A DNA stretch of 64,000 bases from Stercorarius parasiticus (lineage: Eukaryota; Chordata; Aves; Charadriiformes; Stercorariidae). The stretch covers positions 171,036 to 235,035 of the forward strand of contig VWZL01000108.1 of assembly GCA_013396915.1 (NCBI GenBank). Direction: 5' to 3'. The notes under the pieces were generated by a model. The model did not search any database. It had not been told where the DNA came from and was given only the letters and a program-made list of their open reading frames with translations. Shown piece after piece: positions 1 through 10,630 of the stretch. A program made the position numbers and the translations under genes. Each line of letters starts with the position of its first letter. Position 1 is the first letter of the stretch.

Positions 1-3000
1 GTTTTTCCCCTGGTTGTTCTGATGATGAAAGAAGTACCGGGAATTTATGAACTTGTTCAGCAAGTGTGCTTTTTGTGGGTTTTTTTTATGCATGAAATTG
101 AAAAGTAAAGATGGGAGAAGTCCTTGCAAACTGATATCCTACCTGATCTGGCCAGGAAAAGGTCATCCTTTATGGAGTCCTGGTTTATTAACAGGGATAA
201 CATTTTTATTCAATCCTATATGAACCCTCACAGCTGGGTTTTCCCCCACAGCCTGTCTAATACTCAGATACGTTCTGTAAGGAATGCCCCAATCAGACTG
301 TAGGCAGACATGCATTCAAACTCTACTCACTGTGGCGCCTGTTCTCACCTATGATTTTCTCCAGAAACATCATAAGCCAGCTGCGTGAGTGAGTCAGAAA
401 AATTACCTAGCACTATGCTAGAAGAATTGATCTAGGAAGGGGGGTTAAGGCAAATTTTGCTGGGTTAACTGTCATTAAAGAAAAAAAAAAAGCATGACAG
501 GTAAATCCATTGGAATCTGCACCTTCTCAGGCTGTGATAACAATGTGTTCAGAAAACTTCAAGATCGCAGGTGCTCAGATTCACTCAACATCAAGCTATC
601 GCTCAAGGTGTCACAAAACTGTTATTGATTCAAACTCTCCTCTGATTACAACTTTTCAAAATTCAAATCTCACCTACTAAGATTATTGAACAGAATTTGA
701 GAAAGGCCAACAACACTGTTTTAACATTCAGGTGCTTTGTTATTTGGGACAGTTGAGAAGAGAAAGAGCGCTGAATCTGGAACCACTTCAGAATACAGAC
801 CACTGTAAAGCTCAGGCTGTCTAAAAAATGAAGACAAATTAAAGAAAATGGAAAGTGATTTCCTGTTCCCTATGTGCAGAATTACTTCACCAACATTGTG
901 AAAACTCTAACATTCATAACTGTAAAAGTCATTAACCAAATGTCCTCCGGCTTGAATAAGTTTTGTTTCTTACATTTCATCAATACTTAAGACATGGGAC
1001 AAGACTGAACTGCTATTTTTGACCACCATTCTTGTTCCAAATTTGGCATTATGACCTCTGAAAAGCATTTGCTTAATTAACATATAAAGCAGATTAAATT
1101 AGTCAATTCTGCTCAAGGTTTGTTTCTTTGTGGTGGAGAGCAGTTTTTTGCGATTTTTTTTTTTTAATTAATACTTCAGAGTGACAGCTAAGAATGGACA
1201 TAGTTATTTCAGGTAGATGAGTTTGAAAGTTTGAGACAAATGAAAAAAGGTGGCTTAGAACAGCAGCTCTACCTTAAGTATAATTAGTTTTTTTCTATTG
1301 CTATTAATTACTGTAGCACATTTCATCTGAGAACCAAAAGCTTCATCAATATTATTGCCTGCTGTATACTGGCAGTAAAATTGATGGCTAAGACAAGTTA
1401 AATTCAGCATTTACTTTTTTTTTTTTTTAATTACTAAGTGAAATAAATGCTGAGTCTAAGTTCAAGGCCCTGGATGCTAGCTTGCCTCTGTGTGTGTATG
1501 TATAGGACACAAACTGGACACTCTCTGCCTCCAGAGTTTCAGCCCATGCATAGTGCCCGCTTCGATCCCACGACAAACAGCAGTAGCACAGCTTGCTCTT
1601 TTGGCTTGTGGCTGCACCAGACCTCATTAGACTCCTTTATTTCATGGTTACTCAAGAACACGATGACAAGAAAATGACTGAAAGACAGCAGTGGCTGAGG
1701 CCTGAGTCAGATTGCTGTACTGTATCTACAGCATGACACCTGCATAGGAACCTACACCCCATACCCTTGTGGCAGGAAGATGAGGAATTACTTACCTGCT
1801 TGCCTGGAAATTGCATTTGCTTCTTCCAGTCAAGCACATTGCTTCTCCATGGCCGCAATTAGGTAAGCATGAACACAGCTGTACCCTGGAGCAGATCATT
1901 TTTTAACTGTTATGCTTAGTTCACACTGAGATAAAACCATTTTGTTGTTGTTGCTGGCCAGTACGCTGGTATTTGAACTTGTGGGGTAAGCAACTCTGTC
2001 TTATTCTATGGCCTAACAGAGGACACGAGCCCTAGACCAGGCTCTGCAATGCTTTTCAACACTACGCTCAGTTTAAAAGGGACAGAATAAAAACAAAACA
2101 AACGAGAAAACATTTCCATATCTATTGTTTCAGGGGTTCAGAATAAGACTTTTGCCTGGTGTCGTGTGTATCAATGGAAAGAATGTGTCAGGGCTGCAGG
2201 CTGTCCCCTCCTTCTCCTCCCAGTTTCCATTTAAAGGCCCAACACATTTCAGAAGAACAAATCTGTTTCCTATTTTCTGCACAATAGGGATGCAACTTTT
2301 AGCTTCAGGGGACAAAAAAACCCAACAACTCAAAGCAAAGTGCATAAGTTCATGAAACAACCCTCAGCACAAGAGAGACTGGAGAAACTAGAAATTTCAA
2401 TAGGAGACACATAGCACAATAAAATTTGCCAGATGTTAAGTTAATGTAGTAGGAGCCAGGGGACTTGCAGGTCTGTTCTTTTTTTCTAGCAGTTATTTCC
2501 TGGGTGTCTTTGAGTAAGTGAAATAAACTTATCCTTAGGTGGCTGTGGTGTGTTCAGTCCCTGACTCTAGGAGTCACACACATTTTGTGTTGCCTCAGAT
2601 TACCAAAGTGGGGGCAATAATAGTCCATTTGTCTATTCATCCTCCCAGGTCCTTACAGCAAGTACTTTTTTCTTTTTTTCTATTTTTATATAAACCCAAG
2701 GAAGGCCTTGATAAGACCTAAATAATGATCCTAAACACAAGGATCTGACCCTGAACACCCTGACCCAAGTTCAAAGTTGACCCTGGTTTGAGTGTTGGGT
2801 TGAACCAGATGTCCTCACCAAACCAAATTGGCCTATGTTTGTATTTCTACAGCAGTAGAAATTCAGTGTGTGTTTTAATAAGCACATAGGTTTGTCATGA
2901 AAGTCTGCACATTGCCAAACTGCAGCTTTGGGATCCAGACAGCTTTCTACAGTTCCTAAAGGCTTCTTGTGGGAGGTTACTCATGGTGACTCCCACATCC

Positions 3001-3266
3001 ATCTTGGGTTCAGCAGGCTCATAGATCTGTGTACAGTTGGTGAGCCATAACGCATCTCTCACATTAAACAGGAGGTGCAGTTAAGCATTTTTCTGATGTG
3101 AGATACCTAGGAACAGCAAAGACAATTGTGAAGGCAATCAGTCACTAAGTGAGAGCTAGTCCCTTCCTTCCCCCCCCACATAACTGTGGGTAGAGTAGCT
3201 AGAGATTCTCTGACTTGGAAAGGCTTTGAGCAAGTCTCCCAGTAGCGGCAGACCTGGAAACCTTGA
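1..3266. other. Non-coding flanking DNA
   Basis: AT-rich sequence downstream of DGKI with short chance ORFs on both strands, none with recognisable domains or splice context. A weak MIR-like stretch lies near 2485-2630. Otherwise I see only short homopolymer runs, such as T runs near 1155 and 1415. Confidence 0.6.
2485..2630 (+). repeat. MIR-like SINE remnant, interrupted
   Basis: The stretch ctgggtgtctttgagtaagt near 2500, and tgcctcagattaccaaagtg followed by ggggcaataatagt near 2590-2625, follow the order of the MIR core and 3' part (CTGTGTGACCTTGGGCAAGT, then TGCCTCAGTTTCCTCATCTG and GGGGATAATAATAGT). About 60 extra bases separate the two blocks, so it is either an interrupted copy or chance similarity. 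Confidence 0.4.
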
Positions 3267-3980
3267 TGTCCTGTTTTGAGGTAAAACAGAACAAATTTCT
3301 CTTCTAACTGCACTCTCTGGAATCAATGGCATATTTTTCAGTGTCTGCCTCTAGCAGATAACGTCTGATGTTTATAGTTAGTACCAAGGAATGGTATGCA
3401 GAGAGGCCCTTGCTTATCCTTATTGTTATAACAGCCAAGCGAACTTTGTTATATGTCCTGTTGGAGGGTCGGAAGCAGAAGACGGTAGAGGGTTGCACCT
3501 GTGAGGAAGAGCAGACAGAACAGATGACCCAAAATTGATCAACGGGGTATTCCATCCCGTCTGCATCATGCTCAGTATAAAAGCTGAGGGATCAAAGGGG
3601 TCAGTCTCTTTTTTCAATGGCCAGCATCTGAGGAGGACTCTGTTTGTCTGCCTTTGATCCTGATCCTTGTGTTCCTGAATCCGGATCTGGAATCCACTTC
3701 CCATCGATCACTGAGTCCAGTCTGGGACTTTCCCAGTGCCTGCCAGTGACGTGATTCTCATCCTGGAAGCTCAATACTGGTTTTGTACATATTGTATTTA
3801 TTTCATTGTTTTCTCATTAATATTATTATATTTTCTTTTTACTATTAATATTTCATTAGTTTAATTTCTTTTCAACGCATAAGTGTCTCTCTCTGTTATT
3901 CTCTCTCCTCTTTGAACGAGGAGAGGTTAAAGAAAGCATTTTTTGTTCATTTAGTGGCCTACCCAGCCCAAACCACAACA
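3267..3980 (+). mobile_element. Solo LTR, ERVL-like, copy A (714 bp)
   Basis: The segment begins TGTCCTGTTTTG and ends CAAACCACAACA, giving imperfect inverted termini with the TG...CA ends of retroviral LTRs. It is flanked by cttga (3262-3266) and cttaa (3981-3985), a 5-bp target duplication with one mismatch. A TATAAAA box lies at 3576-3582, so transcription would run rightward. The 3' half, from about 3525, is closely similar to the LTR at 47094-47685, sharing TGCTCAGTAT, ACTGAGTCCAGTCTGG and CAGTGCCTGCCAGTGAC. The 5' half differs. No retroviral internal region or genes are adjacent, so it is a solo LTR left by recombination. Confidence 0.85.
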
Positions 3981-6065
3981 CTTAAGCAAAAAACTTACCC
4001 CCTGCCATTAAGGAGTTCTGCTGTGTTTAGCAGAAGAGGATGCTGCACACAATGCCTGTGAGCAAACAGCCACCAGAGAATATACTGAATTTGTAGCATC
4101 CATCTCTCCTCCCATGAAACAATCCATCAAGTGTTGACTAAATGCTGTGACTGCAGAACCTAAGGGAGCTTTCTTTCCACATGCGTAGAAAAAACGCCTC
4201 TTGCTGCGTGTCTGAAGGAAGCCCGTAGTCACCTGCTTTTGTTTGCTTGTGTTCTTCCTGTGATGTAGTGAGGATATATGGCAAAGAGCTGCCAAAACCA
4301 CTCATATTGGTTAGGAAAGAAGAGAAGCAGCAACAGGGAGGTTCAATATGTCTGGGTAAGAAAAAAGTGCAGATCTGCGACAATTACAACTATGCATCAC
4401 AGTCTGGGAGCAGAAAGTTCATTTCTGACCTCAAAAAGCTTCATCTCCCCAAGTGACAGGTAGCAAGAAAGAATCTAAACCAGAAAAACTACCTTTGGCA
4501 AATAGCAATGATGTCTCTGAATTATCCACCATTCCCAAGTCCTTGGCTTCAAGGCCTTCACATACATATAGTAATTTTTTACAGATTTTTTTTTTTTTTT
4601 TGGATGACTGAGTTGGGACATTGAAAAAGGCTGCAATTTAGAAGGATCTGTGAATCTAGATTCTGGACAGATTAATATCAGTGTTTGCTAATTAAAAAAA
4701 AAAAAAACAAAAAAAAAACCAGAAAAAGATAATCCAGATACTGTACTTCTGGCTTTTCAAAATCAGAATATAGAAAATTATAGAAGTTTTGAAAAAAGGA
4801 ACTTAACCATGAGAAGGTTGGAGGGTATTAATACTCCAAATCAAACAGTGCCTCATAATCCTAGGTAGCCCTTCTTCTCTTTCCCCCAGATATGAACACA
4901 GATGCTCTAACTTCTGGCTACAGATCTGACCTCCTCCATTATTAAAGGGAGAAGAAAATCCCAAATAATCTGCAGAGCAGTGCAATACACAACTAGGTCA
5001 CCCAGGAGGAGGTCACTTTTTAAAGATGGTCACTACAAGTACAATTCATCTTGATGGGAAATCCAGTGTAAGAATTTTGGGGTGACTTGTGGAGTCATGC
5101 ACACATGCATGCAGCTACAGACGTACTGCTCCCATGGTTTTGTATTAGGGGACATTTCAATCTACAAGCTTCAGTCGACAGTCTACCAGCTGTCCATTGG
5201 TTTACTATAATATTAATGCCAGTCATATCTGTGAATATATACCAAATATCAGGCCCTCACTGCAACATTAGGTAGCACAAACTGAAAATGAAAGTGTAAA
5301 AGCTGAAGTGACTGAAAAGACTGTGGAGAACTTTAAATAACTGTGTTGCACTGAGAAACTGTTTGTTATCCAGTGACCCCTTATTCTGCAATCGTCTTAT
5401 TCAACTGATCACAACTGATGATATCTGTCCTTCCATCTTATATTTGGTAAAAGGCAAAAGCGAGAAACAAGGAAAAAGAGTGAACAGCCAGAATAATGAC
5501 CCCTTATGTTTATACAGAGCCTTGCATCCCAATATTACCTACTTCAGGGATGATAGTGAGATCCATCAGCAAAACGCATATACTCCTGAAGCTAAATATA
5601 TATTCATAAATGGAGTGAGAAAGACCAGAGCTTGTTAGAATACCATCAGTTCTGTCAGGAAAGAAATTTATGTGACACAGACATGCATTAACAGAAGCAG
5701 ACAGGTAATCACACCCTATTTCTAGCAAAGACAATCCTCAGCCTGCTGGCTAATTATGTCAGCAGCAAACTTCCAAATTCTAGACACCAAACACTAGTCT
5801 GAATCACATAACAGCATTGTTTGACTCACGGTGGTTCAGGCTGGATGAGGCTTCGGGATCCAAAATACCATTCAGAGCTACCTTTTTAATCTTACTGTTT
5901 TATTTTTAAATCTCATTTTCATTCTCCTATTAAAAAAGTAACCAACCACCCAACAACAAAACCCTCCAACTACTATGTACCCTCCACCTTTTGTCCAGCA
6001 TAACAGAATATCCACCTGAGCTGACCTACACCCACCCTTTGGTGAGAAGCCTCCTGCTTTGGTGA
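3981..6065. other. Non-coding flanking DNA
   Basis: No gene is recognised. The interval holds a T run at 4586-4601 and an A-rich tract at 4694-4717. A near-perfect 20-bp tandem duplication (two copies of tttggtgagaagcc-ccctg type) at 6038-6077 abuts the start of the CR1 element. Confidence 0.6.
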
Positions 6066-6520
6066 GAAGCCCCCTGATCCGAGGGCTGGAGCACCTCTCC
6101 TGTGAAGACAAGCTGAGAGAGTTGGGGTTGTTCAGCCTGGAGAAGAGAAGGCTCCAGGGAGATCTTATAGTGGCCTTCCAGTACCTGAAGGGGACCTACA
6201 AGAAAGCTGGGGAGGGGCTGTTTGGAAGGGCATGTAGTGATAGGACGAGGGGTAATGGTTTTAAACTAGAGCAGGGTGGGTTTAGATTAGACATTAGGAT
6301 GAAGTTCTTTACAATGATGGTGGTGAGACACTGGAACAGGTTGCCCAGAGAGGTGGTGGAGGCCCCATCCCTGGAGACATTCAAGGCCAGGCTTGATGAG
6401 GCTCTGAGCAACCCGATCTAGTTAAAGATGTCCCTGCTTACTGCAGGGGGGTTGGACTAGATGACCTTTAAAGGACCCTTCCAACCCAACACATTCTATG
6501 ATTCTATGATTGATTCTATG
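6066..6520 (+). mobile_element. CR1 LINE, 5'-truncated 3' end
   Basis: The segment encodes the C-terminal end of the CR1 reverse-transcriptase ORF and the short CR1 3' UTR. The frame 6059-6421 is open for 120 codons and includes [20 protein letters not shown], the [20 protein letters not shown] motif and a normal stop. It is followed by ggttggactagatgaccttt and the tail attctatgattctatgat, the signature 3' repeat of avian CR1. The copy is 5'-truncated, as most CR1 insertions are, and lacks the endonuclease and RT catalytic regions. The intact frame suggests a fairly young copy, not a functional gene. Confidence 0.97.
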
Positions 6521-9041
6521 CTTTCCTCTAACTTCCGCAGGACGCTGCACCCCGAAGTCCAGACCTCTCAAATGCGAGTGAATTACCCTGTACAGTTTCT
6601 TGTGAAGCCATTATGCTCTTTGGTGGCAAATGCAAAAAGTACAAGGCTGCAGTCCAAAAGTTCTTCTTACAATTAGTGCTACTGATTTTTGTTAGCTCCC
6701 TGATTAGATGGCAAACTGATTACAGATATTAACCAGGCAATGCTTCACCTGGCTTCCTGTCACGCTACAGATCGTCCATTTGAGTCCCAGAAGGTAGCTC
6801 CCATTTCATATCCATGGGACACAAAATCTTTATTTTTCAGGGTCAGCTCACCTTTCTACCAGTGCCTTACTAATGAATGAGAGCAGCAGGATCCATGCAG
6901 TTGGCACACTCATACTTCAACTCCACCTTCACATAAAAACAGTTCCTGACAAACACAGACAGACACATACACTCAAGCATCCTTAGTGCCACTTAAGATT
7001 ATGGACAGATGGAGCAGAAGAAGAGAAGGAGGACCTCTGAAGGTTTGCTGGTCCTGTGGTACGCCTGTTCTGAACTAATAAGGCTGCAAATATAATTCTC
7101 ATGTATCAATATCAACCCTTGACCATGAAAATATGAGACCCAGCACCTTGAAATTATGGGACCACTTACAATTTTTACCTATTTTTAAACTTAACAGCCT
7201 TGGCAATATCTCTTACAAGCATCACTACCTAGTTTAAAAGATCCCTTGAGAGAGAAAACGACAGTTTAACTGCAGGGAAATACTGAAGTCACTTGGCTGC
7301 AGTGAAACTGCAGGGTTTTTCTGGGGTATTTTTTCCAAAGCAAATGATTCTTGTCAGGATTCTTTTTTTTTTATCCCAATAATGGATTTAGGTTTTTTTC
7401 ATTGTAGTTACATTCCTATTATGAAAAGCTTAGCTTTTTAAAGAAACAGTTAAAAGTTATTACATTTCATATGTAAAGAAAGGTTGCATGAAAAAGGAAT
7501 TCCTCACTTAAGAAATTGCATTAGCCTATGTGAAAGGTATTTATATATATGCATGTATGTATATGGAAATATACATATATGAATTGCAACAGCTTTATGA
7601 AAGATTTTTGTAGGGTAAGTTGGCTAGAAATCAGCCCTGAAGCAGCTAACATAGCTGAAACAATGAGGAACAAGGGCAAATTGCAATGGATGAGTGAAGC
7701 AACAGTTGCACTCTTTTCAGAACTACGCACACGTGCAAGGCCACGCACCTTCAAGAATTTTGGGCACAAAATTGGTAGGATGTAAAGCTGTACTCTAATT
7801 TTTTCGAACGCACCACCGAGCAGCTCTGCCTGCAGGTGGTGGAACACCTCCAGATGTTGCTGTGAGGGCAGCTCTGAGCACATCAAAAAGCACCTCTTCT
7901 CCACAGACATTCCCAGAGAGCAGCTGGCAGCCATTTGGTGCAGCTTGTTACCACAGAGGAGCTGGTGTTTTGTACCACAGTGCTTACGAACGTCAAAGCT
8001 GTGCTGGTGGTGCTTTCTTGCTGTGCAGAAAGGCCTCGTGTAACTCACGGCTGGGTCACATTCTCTTACAGCTCTGGCCAGACCTACGCAGGCAGAACAT
8101 TCAGTCTTTTTAGCACTATTATTATTAATAATAATATACTTAGGCTGTCTCAGACAGCAGGAAAAGGGGGTTTAAGATATCCTTTAAAAGAGACAAGCAT
8201 GCAGCTGGCTGGTGGCAGCAGTGGTAAGCATCAAAGGGCCTGGGGTGGAGGAGGGAGCCAGAAGCACGTGTGAGGGAGGTGTTTTTGTGGCAGGCGCCGT
8301 CCCAGAGGGACAGGGCAAAGGAAACATCACAAAATGATTCAGAAATATGATTTCAGGATGGGAAAGCAGAGGCAAGGGAACTGTTAGGAACTATCAACTT
8401 GCATGGGAGAGAGGCCACGAAAACTTGGTGTCAGAAGCAGCACAGAAGCTCCCGAGTGGGGCAGGGAGGGCAGCTGCTGAAGACAAGAAAGCAAGCAATG
8501 ACCATGACAGAAATTTCTTCAGTCACACACAGCTGGGCAGAAACAAACAGAGCCATTATACTCATGGGTTGGTCTAAAACAGTGCTAAACTAAGAACCTA
8601 TGAAAATTGGGGGGTGAATCAGAGAGAAACGTTCCTGAGATGCATAGCTAAAACCTGGAGGTGACCTACATGCCTGCCTTACAGTTCCGTTAATCTCTGC
8701 TGGATCTCTTATGCACACACTGAATGCTTTGCTGACAATCTGAGCTTACTGAGGGACTGAGATTTCCCTGGAAATATTAGGGGTATCATTAATCTTTTCC
8801 GTTACCATGAGCTTGAAGTTGGCTTATCCAGAGGCCTAACACTCCCTTCCCATCCCTCCCCTGCCCTGCCACACGCACAGAGGCAGAGTTTTCACCCTTG
8901 CATCTCTTTCCTCCACTCCTCCTAACTTTTCACAGCTTTCGAGTCACACCAGTCTTAGCGCTCTGCCAGAAGCGGCAACCCGGCCCCACTGGAAAATAAC
9001 ACAAGGAAACTCAGCCCAGCCAAGGCATGCGCTTTTTCACT
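6521..9041. other. Non-coding flanking DNA with a GC-richer unassigned block
   Basis: No gene is recognised. Around 7539-7580 is an AT/ATGT simple tract. From about 7800 to 8100 the sequence is richer in GC and is open in several frames on both strands (up to 175 codons on minus, 8048-7521), but none of the translations shows a known domain. A 20-bp perfect palindrome lies at 8117-8136. Confidence 0.5.
8117..8136. repeat. Perfect 20-bp palindrome, (ATT)n/(AAT)n
   Basis: TATTATTATT is followed directly by its reverse complement AATAATAATA. It is a simple-sequence palindrome that could extrude a hairpin. No adjacent repeat gives it a function. Confidence 0.8.
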
Positions 9042-9047
9042 TTTATT
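9042..9047 (-). terminator. Candidate distal polyadenylation signal (AATAAA)
   Basis: Minus-strand AATAAA lies in tacagaataaaagtgaaaaa. About 30 to 50 nt downstream (near 9015-8990) is a GT-rich stretch, ccttgtgttatttt, and an A-rich cleavage region lies between. This is the most classical poly(A) arrangement I saw in the first 20 kb. If it belongs to DGKI, the 3' UTR would be about 11 kb; it could also end an unrelated minus-strand non-coding transcript. Confidence 0.35.
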
Positions 9048-10450
9048 CTGTACATTTCCACACAAGTCACAATACAGAAAAAGTGTCCCAAAGGAACAGT
9101 AACCAGCTCTTTCACTGTATACAGATTTCCTCCTTCCCCCAGTTTAAAATCTCCTCGTTTAGCAACACAGTGATCGAGATACTTTGTATAAAGAGGAAAT
9201 GCAAGAAAATCAGGGAAGAAAATACTTTCTCACTTTGTTACAAAAAAACCCTCCCCCTTGCCATTTCCCCCTTCACTGATGATTACCTGGACCCTGATTC
9301 TCTGTTAAACGTATAGCTTTGTTTTGTGGGTGCTGCTGCATGCCTCAGATTCCTTTTGCCAGCTGGCAGCCTCACGATGCACAGCTCCAGGGCATTATGC
9401 ATGGGGTCAGGCAGCATAAAAGAGCCCTTTGTGATGTTATTACAACTCCTGGAACAGATGTGGGTCCAGATAATAGGATATGTACAAATACTGGAACTCT
9501 GGATGCCCATGAAATGTTGGCTGATTATGCGCATTTGTTATTTGGCTTTACTGTTTTACTAAGGGGACTAAAGCCATAATGGAGCAGTCCAGATACTGAC
9601 CTCTGTCACACCTTAGTTCACCTGAAGTCAATTCAGTGCAGAGGAGATCAGGATCTGTCCTTTCTCCTTCCTCCACCACCTCCAGGAAGCAGTAAGTGAA
9701 TATCCACTATATAGCCTGATGGAAACTCAGCCTTTCCATCATAACCCTTTTCATCACCATCCCACATGACAACTCCATCTTAGCCTTGTTCCTTTTTGCA
9801 GGAGATACCTCCAGTTCCCTAACTCTTTGCTAACTGTTGTCCTCATTCTTTATCGATTTTCATCTCTGATTTACCAAGTGGCCAGAGAAGATGCTAGTGT
9901 GAAGGCCAGAGTCTGGTCCCTCAGATGTTTGGGTTTGTTCCCCAGAAACATTTTGCATCAACAAACTCAAGTGGTGATTTCTGGGCTTTTGGTCAAAATA
10001 CTGTGATACCTCAATGACAGGACAGAGGTGACAGAAAGAGGTATTTCTGAGGTGGGCTCTCCTAAATGAAACACTGTGCTCAATGAACTCAATATGATGG
10101 AATACAACTGCTCTAAAATTCAGCGAAATATTATCCTCTGAAGGGAGGGCAACCACCTGAATGCTTTCATTGACTGGAAATATCACCTGAGTTAAAATTT
10201 TTAATACAGGATAGCTCAAACATGGAAATCAAGCATAAGCAGTGCAAACTAGCTCATTAGAAACTTGTCATCCTCCATCACTCTTTACTATCTCAATTTA
10301 AGCCAGCTAAATTAAAAAGCATGGGACAGGGCTACTCCCATCATCCTTCAAAAAATGGTTCCAAAAGAAGCAGGATACTATGTGAAAGCAACATTACAAG
10401 GCACGACAAAAAACTCATAAATAGCTAATATACAGCAGGTTTTGGCCTTG
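9048..10450. other. Non-coding DNA, possible distal DGKI 3' UTR
   Basis: No gene is recognised. If the poly(A) site at 9042 is used by DGKI, this interval would be the end of its 3' UTR. It contains only chance ORFs of up to 119 codons. Confidence 0.4.
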
Positions 10451-10630
10451 CAACACAAAGCACCTTACCTGTGTGTGTATGGGGAGATGATATTATCCCC
10501 ATTTTACAGATAAGGAAACTGAGGCACAGGAAGATTAAATGACTTACCCAAACTGACTCAACGACAGTGGCAGGAATAAAACCTCAACCCCTTGATTTGC
10601 TGCCTTCTGCTCTATCCCTTTGACCACAGT
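10451..10630 (-). repeat. MIR SINE (ancient tRNA-derived)
   Basis: The plus strand reads tattatccccattttacaga, taaggaaactgaggcacagg, aagattaaatgacttaccca, then a CAGTGGCAGGAATAAAACCT block. This is the reverse complement of the MIR 3' half and core (AAATGGGGATAATA, CTGTGCCTCAGTTTCCTC, TTGGGCAAGTCACTTAACC). The match is strong for such an old element, whose activity predates the mammal-reptile split. Confidence 0.85.

Noticed and set aside
6059..6421. A 120-codon plus-strand ORF as a host gene.
   Set aside because: It is the C-terminal end of a 5'-truncated CR1 reverse transcriptase, with the CR1 tail directly after it.
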